Below, one piece after another: positions 33,768 to 46,029 of a DNA stretch of 64,000 nucleotides. The stretch covers positions 13,960,247-14,024,246 of the forward strand of contig CM055319.2 in assembly GCA_029255685.2 (NCBI GenBank). The letters run 5' to 3'. The translations under genes were made by a program, and so were the position numbers. The stretch comes from Silene conica. Taxonomy: Eukaryota > Streptophyta > Magnoliopsida > Caryophyllales > Caryophyllaceae. Within the stretch, counting starts at the first letter, position 1; the number at the start of each line of letters is the position of its first letter. Under the pieces are notes generated by a model. The model was not told the DNA's origin, ran no database searches, and saw only the letters and a list, made by a program, of their open reading frames with translations.

Positions 33768-36700
33768 ATGAAGAGATTAGAAAGAAAATGGATGTATGAA
33801 AGGTTGGATTCTAGGAAAAAAATAAGGCAGGATTTCGTAATTGGTGTTAATGAATTCATTAACTATGTTAAGCAACAAGACGAATACGTTAGGAATAGAG
33901 AAATTAGATGTCCATGTTCTAAGTGTAAGAATACAAAGTATTTAGTTGAGCAAGAAGTACGGAAACACCTTGGTTTGAGAGGGTTTTGTGATAACTACTA
34001 CGATTGGGTGTGTCACGGAGAGAAATTCTCCGTTGAGGAAGAGGGAAGCTCATCAATGCACTCCGACAATCCTTATAGAGATATGGTAGAAGATGCGTTA
34101 CGCGATAGCATTGATCAAATTAGGGAAGATGCTCTAAACGCCGAGGTAGTCGATGAATCTCCAAATCCTAATGTATTAGCTTTCTTCCAAATGCTAAAAC
34201 ATGCCGAACAACCTCTTTATGTAGGAAGTCGTATGACATTGCTACAGTCGGCTTCAAGGTTGATCACTTTAAAATGTGAATTCAACTTAGCTGAAAAATG
34301 TGTAGATGGTTTTGCGTCATATATCGGAGATATGATTCCTGAAAATAATCTTATGACGCGTAACTACTACGAAACCAAAAAAGTTCTTAAAACTCTTCAA
34401 CTTCCCCATCAGAAGATAGATGCCTGCTCGGTAGGATGTATGCTTTTCTGGATGGACGACGCTCACCTTGATAAGTGCAGAAAATGTGGTACGAATAGGT
34501 ACAAATTAGAGAAAAATGCAAATGGCAAAAGAGTTCCCGAAAAGTTCTTAACTTATTTTCCATTAGGACCACGGTTGCAACGCTTTTATGCCACAAAGCA
34601 CATCGCGGGCGAAATGCGTTGGCATTATGAAAACCCTCGTGTTAGTGGAACAATGTCTCATCCAAGTGACGGGGAGGCTTGGAAACAGTTTGACCGGCTG
34701 CATCCTGATTTTGCATCTGAGCCTAGGAATGTCCGTCTTGGACTTTGCACTGATGGTTTCGCACCGTTTAGTCAATTCAGGAAGCAATATTCATGTTGGC
34801 CGGTGATACTTACTCCATACAATTTACCACCCTGGCTTTGTATGAAAAGATAGTTTATGCTCTTAACATTACTTATTCCCGGTCCCCACAATCCAAAGAA
34901 AAACCTTGACGTCTATTTGCAGCCTCTTATTCACGAGTTGAAGCAATTATGGGAGACGGGGGATCTTAACCTATGACGTTTCCCTGAAGCAAAACTTTGA
35001 TCTTAGAGCCGCACTCCTATGGACGATCAACGACTTTCCTGCATATGGCATGTTATCTGGTTGGACAACTCAAGGTGAGCATGCATGTCCATATTGTATG
35101 AAAAATGAGACTAAGTCAATTTGGCTACAACATGGCAAAAAATGGAGTTGGTTTGATTGTCATCGACAGTTTTTAGACAGTAATCATGTTTTTCGTAACG
35201 ATAAGGTGCATTTTAGAAAAGGGAAAGTTGAGCACGATGTTGCTGCGAAGAGGTTAACAGACAATGAAGTATGGGATTGTGTCAAACATCTACCGAAAAT
35301 TGTGGATGGATCTGAACGTGAACTGAATTTGCTTAAAGGGAAACGGATTGGGTGGTGGAAACAAAGCATCTTTTGGGAGCTTCCCTATTGGAGCACGCTA
35401 CTAATTCGACATAACCTTGATGTCATGCATATTGAGAAAAATTTCTTCGAGCAAATAATTAACACTGTCATGGACGTGAAAGGAAAAACGAAATTAAACT
35501 CAAATGCAGAGAAAGACATGTTACTTCTTTGTTCGAGTAGAAGAAAAGGGGATTCAGTCGTTTTGAAAAAGGAACAAAAGAAGGTCCTATGTGAATGGGT
35601 ATACAAACTGAAGTTTCCCGACGGTTATGCTTCAGATTTGAGAAGGTGTGTCGATATGAATGAATTGAAGATACACGGTTTGAAAAGTCATGATTGTCAC
35701 GTCTTCATGGAGCGATTACTCCCAGTTGCTATGACACATCTTCTTCCAAAAAATGAGTGGAATGCCATAACTGAAATTAGTCAATTTTTCAGAGATTTGT
35801 GTACTTCATCAGTACAGATTGAAAAAATTACAAGTCTCGAAAATAACATTGCGGAGATTATCTGCAAATTAGAGAAAATCCTTCCACCTTCTTTTTTCAA
35901 CTCAATGGAACACCTACCTATTCATTTGCCCTATGAAGTAAAAGTGGGTGGTCCTGTGCAATATAGGTGGATGTATCCTTTCGAGAGGTAATGTCATCAT
36001 CCTTATTCAATTCTTTATATTACATAATACATATTTTTCATCATATTTTTCATTCTAAATTAATTTGTTTGTAGGTTTTTGAATCATTTGAAAAAGAAAA
36101 TCAAAAATAAAGCTCATGTTGAAGGGTCTATATGTAATGCATATTTAATTGAGGAAATAGCAAATTTTTGTTCCCTATACTTTGAAGATCATATAGACAC
36201 CAAGGCAAAGGACCTTGACGTTGGTTCAAAAAAGCCGACACAATCTAACTTGCCTGAGATATTTCAAGATCATGATGGCACAACTTCTGGAAAGTGTCGT
36301 GAAAGGTTTTTAGAGGATAACGAATATGAGCGTGCACACCTCTACGTTTTATCGAACTGCGATTCTGATGAATTGAAACGAAACGAAGTGTAAGTGGTGA
36401 ATCTAAATTCTTATACTTGAATTCATAATTATTAGTTGTTCAAAAATTAATAATTCCCCTAATTTGAATATAGGTTGTTTGAAAATTTTATCATGAGAGA
36501 ACATCCTGAATGTGTCGTAGGCAATGATGTTTGGGAAAAATATGAAACAAGATTTCCCAGATGGTTTAGATCTCAGGTTACTAATATAGAAGATCCAGTT
36601 CTAATTGCCTTAGCAAATGGTCCCTCAAGAAGAGTCAGAACATGGAAACGCTATTCCATCAATGGCTACAAATTTCGAGCTTTCATTCAAGGAAAAGATT

Positions 36701-37335
36701 TGGAAAAGTGCACAATTAACAATGGAGTTTGTGTGAGTTCCACTGAAGGAGCTGACTACTATGGGACCCTTGACGAAATTGTTGAAATGACTTATACAGG
36801 CCCACAAAGCACTTACAAAGTCATTTTGTTCAAATGTAGTTGGCTAGATAACTCCGAAAGAGGCATGCAAGTGCATAAGGAATATAAGCTTGTGGATGTT
36901 AACCGGAGTAGAAAATTTGCAAAGTACGACCCATTTGTGTTGGCATATCAAGTGGAACAAGTTTACTATAGTCCTTATCCAGGTATAAAAAAGGATCAAA
37001 GTCAATGGTCAGCGGTATTCAAAACCAAGGCTAGATCACATGTCGATGCCCCCGTTGATGAATCTTTCTTTCAAGAAAATGTTACTAATGGTGAAACAAT
37101 ACTGTCACCAATTGAAGTAGAAGAAGAAGATGAAGATGAAATTGTGGAGGAACCAGAATACATTCAAATTGTGACAGTGAGGCAACATGAGGATGAGGAC
37201 GAGGACGAGGACGAGGTTGAGGATGAGGATGAGGATGAGTATGAGGATGAGGATGAGGATGAAGATGAAGATATTATAGATTCTCTTTGTAAGGATGTAG
37301 GAATAAATTGTTCAAGTGATGATGATGATGATTAG
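33768..37335 (+). pseudogene. TnpD-type CACTA transposase, one stop and one frameshift
   Basis: Exons are 33768-35987, 36075-36389 and 36474-37335. The start is the ATG before KRLERKWMYERLDS. In order come a transposase-associated domain (CPCSKCKN, HGEKFS), the Tnp2 domain (KCRKCGTNRY, HPSDGEAWKQFD, CTDGFAPFSQF, then NDFPAYGML and LDVMHIEKNFFEQI), a DUF4218-like part, a DUF4216-like part (WKRYSINGYKFRAF, VILFKCSWLD) and a very acidic tail from GAYGAR repeats (about 37185-37275). An in-frame TAG at 34851-34853 falls where relatives carry glutamate before FM-LTLLIPGP. A one-base shift near 34957 changes the frame. Tnp2 proteins cut and join the element ends; this copy should not be active alone. 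Confidence 0.88.
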
Positions 37336-37496
37336 GACTACTATCTATTAGATTCGATAATCTTGTATTTGTTGAAATTATTGTAGATGCCGTATGGCTT
37401 AATGTCAATGAAATTATCTTATTAATCTTATTATTCAAGTTTTTAATTACGTAAAGCATTTCTTTCTAATTGTTGCTATATTAGTTTGATAATAAT

Positions 37497-39105
37497 ATGC
37501 CGGACGGAAGACGACGAGGTGGTGGTAGTCGTCAGCCTGAGGGAGGACGATCGGGAGCTAATCATGATGAGGACGAGATTGTACCTGAGACTCAGCCGCC
37601 TACACATCGAGTACACCTCGATCCGACTGATTACGAAGGCGCCAAGTGGTAAGTATCTTATTTGTTTACGGATAATTGATTATATATATGAATATATTGA
37701 TTATAATATGATTACTTGTTGACTATTTTATTTTCACATTTAACTCTTTTTCAGGTTCAGTGACAAAGACGTTTCTAATCTTATAACACAGACCATTATT
37801 TGCAACTACAAGGAGTATGCGCCCAACTGGTCAGAAGCGTCGGATTACATTAAGGAAGAGTGGTGGAATTGGTTTGAGGTATTTATTAACTGTTTACTAC
37901 CTATTTCCGTTTTATTATTTATTACCTATTTATTGTTTCATATTTATTTAACTATTTTTTTTCTTGATACAGAAAAAAGTTACCTTTCACCCTCGTGATA
38001 GAGCAGCGGTTAGGTCGGCGTGGGAAGACATGATGAAAGACCGCCTTCGCAAAAGAATCCACTACGCTATGCAGAAACCAGCGGAGAAAAGGCCGCAGTG
38101 GATACCGGCGGATATTTTTGAAGAACTGAAGGGTAGAAAGGACAATCCAAAATTCCAAGAGAAATCCGAGAAAAACAAGACCAACCGGATGTCGGGAAGT
38201 ACCGAAAAGGGCAAGGCCTTAGGTACTCACATTATGGGTCGTAAAAACACCCTACAGATGATGGATGAAATGGTAATTGTTTAGTTTTTACTTCACTTTT
38301 TCTTGTCTTCAATAATTTTCACCCTTTGACAATCTTGAATGTTTTTTTCAACAAGTGTCGTTGGATTTAAATTGCAGGCTGGAGAAGATGGGAGGGATGT
38401 ACCATCGGCCTTGAAGTTGCTTGAGAAAACAAAAAAGCATCCCAAGAAGGGTTGGCTATCAACGAAACCCAAAGCACTATTTGTAAGTTAACAGAAACTT
38501 TTCTTTATATTTTAGTAATTTGGTTTACTAATTAATTAACGTATACTAATAACATTTTATTTTTGTTTTGTAGGAAAAAATTTTTTCAAGAAAGAACAAA
38601 ATGATAAGTGAAGGGATCCCGGAGCAAGATATCGACGACAACGAGATCTACTTCGAAGAAGTAGGCGGTTTCAACAAGAAAGGGTTGATACTCGGTATGG
38701 GAAATGCAGCCCCAGTCATTTACGAGCGTCGTCGTCACTCAAGTGCTGGGACCCAATCATCATACACCCCAGGTTTGTATTTTATAGTTTATTAAAAATT
38801 AAGACTAACCAATTATTTAACCATTTACTAAATGAATATAATATCATGTTTGACTATTCATTGCAGGTATCGTCGGCAGAGTTCTTCGAGAGAATGCTCA
38901 GCTAAGAGAACGTGATCTCGAGACATCCCAAAGGCTGAAGGCAATTGAAGAGTTCTTAAGTCAGCGGGGGGAGTTCACTACTCAGAGCTGCAACCCGGGA
39001 GGCTTTTCTCAGCCGAGACGCGACTTTGACGATGATGGCGGCGACAACGCTAGGGCGGCCAGTCATTTCGCCACCCCACAGCCCACCGACACGACCGTTA
39101 GATAG
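37497..39105 (+). CDS. TnpA-type CACTA protein, apparently intact
   Basis: Six exons (37497-37648, 37755-37878, 37973-38272, 38378-38482, 38574-38772, 38867-39105) join in frame with GT-AG borders. The protein starts MPDGRRRGGGSRQPEGG and has a basic middle part (WEDMMKDRLRKRIHYAM, KPAEKRPQWIPADIFEEL) typical of plant transposase_24/Ptta proteins. Next comes EGIPEQDIDDNEIYFEEVGG, then a short coiled coil (LRENAQLRERDLETSQRLK), and it ends ATPQPTDTTVR. In En/Spm, TnpA binds the subterminal repeats and helps bring the ends together. The GACGG palindromes at both ends of this element are the likely targets. It follows TnpD by about 160 bp and may share a transcript. Confidence 0.85.
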
Positions 39106-39349
39106 ATTTCATTAGGTTGTTTAGTTGATGTACCGCGGACTATGTTTAGTTTTTAGTTGGATTATCATTTGTAAAACTTTCTTATTAGTTATGAAAAGAC
39201 GTTTTAAAACCCTTGTCTCCGACAAGTTTTTGTTGCTGGGTTGTTTTTCTGAAATTGCAGGTTTACAGATCATGCAAAAGGGAAAAAATGAATCATTTCA
39301 ATGAAAATGGGGAGCTGGAAAAACGGCTGAAACCCGAAAATCATACAGG

Positions 39350-39790
39350 AATTTGCGACGGAAATGTCTCAGTTTGAGACGGAATTCCGTCGCAAACCTT
39401 GACCAGAAGTCAAGGTCAGTCAAGATTTGCGACGGAATTTCCGTCGCAAATGGTCCTCTTTGCGACGGATTTTCCGTCGCAAATCTTGACTGACCTTGAC
39501 CAAAAGTCAAACTCAGTCAAGATTTGCGACGGAAAGTCCGTCGCAAAGAGGACCATTTGCGACGGAAATTCCGTCGCAAATCTTGACTGACCTTGACTTT
39601 TGGTCAAGGTCAGTCCGTCGCAAAATGAGGTCAATCCGTCGCAAATATTGTGCGACGGAAAAATCCGTCGCAAATTAACATTTTGCGACAAAAATATGGG
39701 ACAGATGCAGTCCGTCGCAAATCCGTCGCAAAAACATCATTTGCGACGGATTTCACCCTTTTTGCGACGGAAAATTCCGTCGCAAAGAGA
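39350..39790. repeat. CACTA right subterminal repeats
   Basis: The same TTTGCGACGGAA palindromes and TTGACTGACCTTGAC spacers as at the left end occur here, about eighteen copies. Confidence 0.85.
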
Positions 39791-40725
39791 GCATTGTTTT
39801 GTAGTGTAGGAGGACCACAAGCAGCAGATTGAGATGAAACATGATGGCTCTCATGTGCAGTGTCTTCAGGTCGTGCATCCATCTTATCAAATTCAAGTAC
39901 CTCATCGTGAATATCAAAAAAGGTTGGCCTAACACAGTCAGTAGCCCGATCATCCTGATATTGATCACTTCCTTCAGTGTCAAGTGCTGCACTTGTAGCC
40001 ATGTCAGAACTTGCATTACTACTGGTAGTAACAGAAGAATTCCTCAATATCAGTGAGTGGTGAGCGGTACTGGCTTTTCCAGAATGGAAGGTGGAACTTG
40101 GGACATTGGATAAGAGTGGTCTGAACATACTCTGAGGACTTCTTCGATCCTACAAACAAAAGGTGAGGTACTCACGTCAGATAGTCAAGAAAAAAATGTA
40201 AGAACAACTTCTTGTTAATACGAAACTAAGTAAAAGGTTCCTACAAATGACCAAGTAATATTAGTAATGTATCCACAAGTTCAATAAGCCTGGTTTCCAT
40301 GAAATGATTTTCTCTCCTTTGCTCTTAATGGGGTTACTAAGCACAAAGTACGCTGCATCTTCAACGCCCTTCCTCGTCGTACTTCCGATTCTCATTTTCT
40401 GGTATAATAGATTTGAAATTGTATGAAGTAATTACCTTGAACATTAAGTAGTGAAGATGGGTAAATGATGATATTTTTATATCTGTACATTGGATCGAAG
40501 ATTGAATTTACATACAAAGGTGTTGGAGAAGGGTAACTCTCAAATCAGTGTGATTAATTAAAACTTCTCGATGGCTTGCTGAAATTTTAAAAGGCTGGAC
40601 AGTAGTAGACGTTTGCAACTCGAGATTTGGTAGTTGAGTTTTGGCTATTAGTATTTCTGTCAGGATGACTCAAAAGCTTGGATATATGGTTTAATTCTTG
40701 TCTTTATATTTTTTTTTTTGTGCAG

Positions 40726-40782
40726 GTTAGGCAGTATGCGGGATACCGTGAACGTGAGCATTGTTTATGATGTCCCTGCAGT
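40726..40782 (+). other. Splice-flanked 57-bp segment, possible captured exon
   Basis: A strong acceptor (TTTTTTTTTTGTGCAG) and donor (GTAAGT) bracket a short frame reading GSMRDTVNVSIVYDVPAV. Its source was not recognised. It could be another captured exon of the Helitron on the same strand as the MCM4 chimera, or a chance match. Confidence 0.3.
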
Positions 40783-41071
40783 GTAAGTGATTATCATAGA
40801 AACTGATTCTTGTGTGATTAGTCCCTTCAACTTATCCAATTCAGGAAAATTGTCTAAAACTCTATTATTGCAAGAACAAAAATATCATATTTTCCCTAAA
40901 GTCAACAGAGGCCGATGATTCTAATTATTGGCTTAACAGAGATCCCTAACAGTTCGTATCATAGAAATAATAATGTATCAAAACTAATCAAGATAACATC
41001 GTAAGAGTGAAAAACATGAAAACTATGAAAGTAGATAACTAAAATATGTTATAGTATTGGTCGAAATAGGT

Positions 41072-44000
41072 CTAAGCTGACTTTCCGACTAACTTTGTCT
41101 CATCTAAAGCATGCTTCTTTGTGGTGCTTAACTGTGCATCATCTTCATATTCATATGCATCTAGCGAACGTTTTGTCGGCGTGATGTTAACAGAGCTCGT
41201 AACGCACTCATGCTCAAGAGTGCTTTGGATGGACTCTTGAGACATAATTGATAATTAGAAACAAATAGATCTGATATACTTTGAATCAATATTATCTATG
41301 TAATTTGTATTGAGTTTGAAATATCACCTTTTCTTTACCATTTTGAACTATGCTATCTTTTCGGGAATCCACTTCCAAAGAGTCTTTCTGTCAAATTAAT
41401 AGATAACAAATATGAGCAATTTTTTAGCCTATTTAATAGTAAAGTATCAATGACGCTTATAACATATTCAAACCTGTGATGTTTTGCAGGTTTCAAGGTA
41501 TTTCAGTATTAGATCTTTATCCTCGGAAAGTTTATTGACACCATAAGATTTACAGCCTTTGGTAAGGTTATACTTTTCATCAACCTTGACTTTGAATATG
41601 AATCTTCTGTTCAGTAATACATTAAGTTCACTTGGATGTGCATTTGGATCCCCATGCTGTAATTCGATAGTGTCTGATAAAATTACAGACGAGAGATAAT
41701 TGCATAAGGGAAATTATATTATTGAAGTTGTGTCCTTTTACATTGATAATACATCGTCACTTCATAAAACCCTAGCATATAGAAACCCTAATGATATATG
41801 GGCTAAGCCCAATATCCTAATACCCTCCCGCAATCGTAAATGCAGTACATAGTGCGAACTTTACGATTGGAGAAAATACAAAAGAAAAACATAAAAACAG
41901 AATTAACATAAGAAAAAGAACGTCTTCGTCTCTTCATCTTGAGATTTCTACTTCCTTTTTCACAAGTTGGTGGTTAAGGGTGCGTATAGGACTCGCCAGA
42001 CAATTTTTGGTGCGTAACTCGCCAGTTTTTTTCTCAGTGCGTAACTCGCCAGTTTTTTTTTTTCAGTGCGTAACTCGCCAGTTTTTTTTTCAGTGCGTAA
42101 CTCACCAGTTTTCTTTCGTGCGTAACTCGCCAGTTTTTTTCATGCGTAACTTGCCAGTTTTTTTAGTGCGTAACTCGCCAGTTTTTTCGTGCGTAACTCG
42201 CCAGTTTTGTTTTTTTCATACCACCTTGATTAAAGAAATTAGATTTTTTCAGATCTGTCATCGAAAAGAATAGAAGAAAAAGAACAAGAACTTTTTTTTT
42301 GGGTTTTTTTTAAAAAATAAAATAAAATAGGATATTATCCTAAAATCCAGCCGGAGGGCACTATAGTTAATTAGTCCCTCCGGCAGGGCAGCGGAATATC
42401 GTTTTTTTTGTTTTGTTTTTTTAGGCCTCAAGAGCGTGAGGCTCTGATACCATGATAAAATTATAGACGAGAGATAATTGCATAATGGAAATTATATTAT
42501 GGAAGTTGTGTCCTTTTACATTGATAATACATCGTCACTTCATAAAACCCTAGCATATAGAAACCCTAATGATATATGGGCTAAGCCCAATATCCTAATA
42601 GTGTTAGTTATTAAAACAGTAATATAGTTGTTTGTGTATGTAGTACAATACCACCGATTAAATTTTTAATTTTAATCTAAAGTAGTAATACAATTGTGCA
42701 TTTTCTACAGTAATATGAACCTTAAGTTGGTTGTCTCGTAGTTGTTTTGCTGATTGCTTGACCAAATCAGTAGCTTGAGTATCAAATAGTATGAAGGTTG
42801 TATTTCCGGTATGATCGGCAACTTTGACTCTTACTTTATACCTACATAAAAAATCATTTAAGACAGTTCGAATGGAGTATGGAGTAGATTATAAAAGAGA
42901 CTGCTTTACGTTTATCTCAATGACTCAAATTTGACGAACCCGAGAATGACATATTTAGCATATCCTTCACATTTTCCAGTACATAACCATTTCTCTTTAT
43001 CGTCTAACTCCACTGTTGATCTACACTTTTTGCAGCTCTCAATGTACCACTTAAATTCCGTGTCGATTGCTGTTATGGTGTCCAAGGTAACAAAATATCC
43101 CTCCTACATGAAACAGAAATAACATAGTAGTATCTCCAATTAGTTATTATCCTTAATAAAATAAACTTGGTTAAACTTAATATTTATTTGTTATACCTCT
43201 TGGATCTCTCTAATTTCATCAATTGTCCGTCTTCCAGACCCATCTAGAAGTTCATTAGCGGCTGATTCAGAGTAGCTTGTCAGAATTGTTGAGCTCGATG
43301 TCGATTTCAGACCAACTTCTATATTTCTGGAAATTCGGTAAGCATGATATATCTTAGTTATGACATGTAATATTAGTCTAATACCGCTGTCATGGTCAAT
43401 CCTAAAATAATTAGAGTTAAAGAAATACATGTGTCACGCTAAATTAATGTTTCTGCATATATGAAGTTGAAATTTATAGTTATGACATGTTGTACCCCTT
43501 GTACAGATAGATGATCGTGCAAATTGACGTATTTATGACATGTTGTACCCATTTGTACAGATGTACCTTGATTGCTTCCCAGCACAGCAGACACAACATT
43601 ATTCTAATGAAGACGTCCCAAGTCAGAGGAAGGTGAACATTCTTACACTGAATATACCTAATAAATCTTTCAAGTCGTTTCACTTTGGGTATGCTTGCAT
43701 TTGCCTATGGATAAGGTACTTGGGTCATTTCCCATTCAAGTATGCTTAAAATTAAATTAAAAAGAAGATAAATGTTATCCTTCTGCATCCAAAAAATGCT
43801 ATCCTTCTCTTTAAGTCACTGTCCCTGTCATTTTTAGTGCTAAGAACTCACATGCTAAAATTATGCCCATGTCCCTTCTTTTTTGTTTACTAAGCACACG
43901 TAAGATAAACAAACATATACTATTTAATACTAAATAATGTTAACAACATACGTTTTTATAAAATTGCGAACTTCGGGTATTTCTGCATCCAATAATAACT

Positions 44001-45028
44001 TCGAACAAAGTGAATTAGATACATTTGAATCTGCATAGACAATGATATAGTTAGTACAAGGCATTTTTAATGCTAAAAGTATATACACACACAAAGTATG
44101 ACAAAAAAGTGCCTTGAAATTATTTTATCTTGGCATATCGGATTATAACAATAGGACGGTGTTCAGATTTGTCAAATTCCGTTGTTGCGCTTGCCATTTC
44201 TTCTGCTAGTTTTTCCCAAAGTGTCACAATGAGTTTTTGACCTCTGTAACATAATTCATTAACAATTTTAGTTGTTAATCATTTTATTAACGACTCTTAT
44301 AAAACTTGAAGATACATACTTGCAGTCAATTAATTCGATGAGCATAGTACGCTTATCTTTGGAAGTCTTCTCTACTGGACCTTTAGCATGAAGTTGATTA
44401 ATAATATCTGCGTCCAAGTATAAACGGTTAGATTATTAAAATACAAACTTTTAGATATCTATATATATATATAAATTATAAAGACTAAACATACCAACTA
44501 AGTATCTTGCATCCAGATTCTTGAGTAATATGTCATTGAATGATGCAAACTCAAATAGATTCTTAGGAATAACGACATCAGTGGCGGGACTAAAAATAGT
44601 TTTTGCAGTAAAAACTATTTTATATGGATGCTTGGTAATTCGATACTCCCAAGTGTTTTGGCTGACACTGAAATTTGTAATGTAACGAAGTTCAACCTCT
44701 TTCACCAAAGATTTGTATTTGAAAAATAATCTTTTGGCTATTGTAGCCTGAATTTTGGTACCCTGAGAAGGCATATAAATATTAAAAGTTAGTGATATAA
44801 CTGATTAGTTTGGTTAGTTTATGCTAAAAATATATACGGACATGTAAATAAATAGTAATTTTAACTTGTATTTACCTCCGAGTCGATTATTATGAAATCG
44901 ATATTACTTACTACATTTCCATCTCCCCATGTTTGCTCCCATGAATAAAATATAACTCCCTTGATACGCCACGATTCTTTGGCTTGTGTTATGTCCTTAA
45001 TCATATCATGAGTTGTGTTTACGGTCAT
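41072..45028 (-). CDS. RPA1-like single-strand DNA-binding protein of the Helitron
   Basis: A multi-exon minus-strand gene. Exons I can fix are 45028-44876, 44762-44495, 44407-44320, 44243 to about 44120, 44030-43952, 43326-43197, 43103 to about 42936, 42841-42721, 41656-41474, about 41388-41328, and a last one ending TAG at 41072. It begins MTVNTTHDMIKDI. OB-fold parts follow (WEQTWGDGNVVSNIDFIIID, VDIINQLHAKGP, KLIVTLWEKLAEEM), then the RPA1 C-terminal zinc region (GYFVTLDTITAIDTEFKWYI, ESCKKC, CTGKC), then YKVRVKVADHTGNTTFILFD and a Ser/Lys tail (NITPTKRSLDAYEY). Plant Helitrons are known to carry such genes, probably to protect single strands. The junctions after exons 4 and 7 lack clear donors and hit stops if read through, so the copy may be damaged. 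A TRIM sits in the intron before exon 9. Confidence 0.75.
41675..42600 (-). mobile_element. TRIM (short LTR retroelement without genes)
   Basis: Two 148-bp LTRs (41675-41822 and 42453-42600) are nearly identical. Read on the minus strand, the 5' LTR is followed at once by TGGTATCAGAGCCTCACG, an initiator-tRNA primer site. The 3' LTR is preceded by the purine run GCGGGAGGG. The flanks GTGTC and GTGTT are a 5-bp duplication with one difference. No gag or pol is present. The element lies in an intron of the RPA1-like gene, about 13 bp from the exon 9 acceptor. Confidence 0.9.
41975..42212 (+). repeat. GTGCGTAACTCGCCAGTTTTTTT tandem array inside the TRIM
   Basis: About nine units of GTGCGTAACTCGCCAG, each followed by a T run of variable length, make a 22-28 bp minisatellite that fills much of the TRIM interior. 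The ORF with repeated RNSPVFF is an effect of the repeat. Confidence 0.9.
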
Positions 45029-45121
45029 AGTTTAAAGTTTTGTTTGAGTATATAAGAGGAAGAAGGATAGTGAAGAAAGTTTGAATTATTATTATTGTAA
45101 TTTTCACGTACAATGCTTCTT

Positions 45122-45130
45122 GTTTATATA
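45122..45130 (-). promoter_or_regulatory. TATA box of the RPA1-like gene
   Basis: TATATAAAC on the minus strand lies about 95 bp before the ATG at 45028, a fitting distance for a plant promoter. Confidence 0.55.
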
Positions 45131-45641
45131 CCGGAATTGATGCTGCGTTTGATATGTTGCCTTAACAGAGTACTCGTTTGTTGTTTGCACAGGGCCGTTG
45201 CTTATCCCCCTCAAAGGAACCGTTGTGGCCCTTGAGTAAGATATTATTCCATTATTTTATTGTGTATATTTGCCAAACTTGGAAGATTCATTGGTGTGTA
45301 TGTAGAGAATTATATTACGGAAGATATTATTCCACTGTGTATATTTGTCATATTATTTGCATTATAATTGGGTTGTGTATATTTGCCACATTATTTGCAT
45401 TATAATATCTTAGTATCTTCCGTAAGATTCCTGCATAAGATAATGAACATATCTTATATTTTAGATAATATTCTGTATTTGGAAAAGCTTCATTCACTAT
45501 GGAATAATTATGACTGACTGTATCTTCCGTAAGATTATTTACACAATATTCTAATAATCGTTTAATTATTTTTTTATATCTACAGATTGCTAGGTACTCA
45601 ATTCCTTTGATTGAGCCCAGAATCGTGGTGATTGATTCCTA
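45131..45641. other. Non-coding upstream region of the RPA1-like gene
   Basis: AT-rich sequence with repeated phrases TGTGTATATTTGCC and TATCTTCCGTAAGATT. No gene. It ends at the MULE target duplication. Confidence 0.5.
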
Positions 45642-46029
45642 GTTTAGGAAGGGGGTTGCGAAAGGTCGTCGGCGTTTTGCGAAAAATCGTCGGCGTTTTC
45701 TATAAAAAAGACAACCTCTACCCTTTTCCCTCTATCTCTCTACCTTCTTTTCTCTGAAAGAAAAACAACAAAAACAACATAAAATCAAAAAAACGGTTTC
45801 AACATCGATCAACAACATTAAACAACGACAACGATTCCATGTCAAACGACGACAACGATTCATCGGTAAGTAATTAAAATCCAAAAATCTTAATTTTTGT
45901 TTTTCAATTAATTTTTGTTGAATTACATGTTTAAGCCCTTTAGTAGAAATTAGGTTGAATTAGTCGTAGAAGCCCTAGAATTAGATTACGTAAACTCAAT
46001 CGTATTTTTGCAATAGACTTGAAAAATGG

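Larger units (their letters stand above)
32072..39806 (+). mobile_element. Complete CACTA (En/Spm-type) DNA transposon
   Basis: The left end is CACTACAAAAAAATACTGCC and the right end is GCATTGTTTTGTAGTG. The 3-bp duplication TAG sits at 32069-32071 and 39807-39809. Both subterminal regions carry many copies of TTGCGACGGAA in both orientations. Two plus-strand genes lie inside: a TnpD-type transposase (broken) and a TnpA-type protein (apparently intact). It lies inside an exon on the opposite strand. Confidence 0.96.
31929..40149 (-). pseudogene. Unidentified exon split by the CACTA element
   Basis: On the minus strand an acceptor (TTTTGTTTGTAG) at 40150 opens a frame reading DRRSPQSMFRPLLSNVPSS. 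It runs to 39810, meets the CACTA element, and continues in the same frame from 32068 to a TAA at 31929-31931. With one copy of the 3-bp duplication counted, the exon is 160 codons with no other break. The protein is Ser/His/Asp-rich with two near repeats of DTAHES, one on each side of the insertion. That repeat explains why GGCTCTCATGTGCAGTGTCTT occurs on both flanks. I do not recognise the protein. As part of the composite Helitron it may be captured host sequence. The CACTA insertion should abolish it. Confidence 0.55.

Noticed and set aside
32049-39870. The repeat GGCTCTCATGTGCAGTGTCTT on both sides of the CACTA element as a long target duplication
   Set aside because: The true duplication is the 3-bp TAG. 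The longer match is an internal DTAHES repeat of the interrupted exon and is not adjacent to the right end.
41980-42273. Repeated RNSPVFF protein
   Set aside because: It is produced by the TRIM minisatellite. The frame is kept only because unit lengths happen to allow it.
43480-43749. ORFs on both strands within the RPA1-like gene
   Set aside because: They lie in an intron between exons I could place and show no OB-fold or zinc motif.
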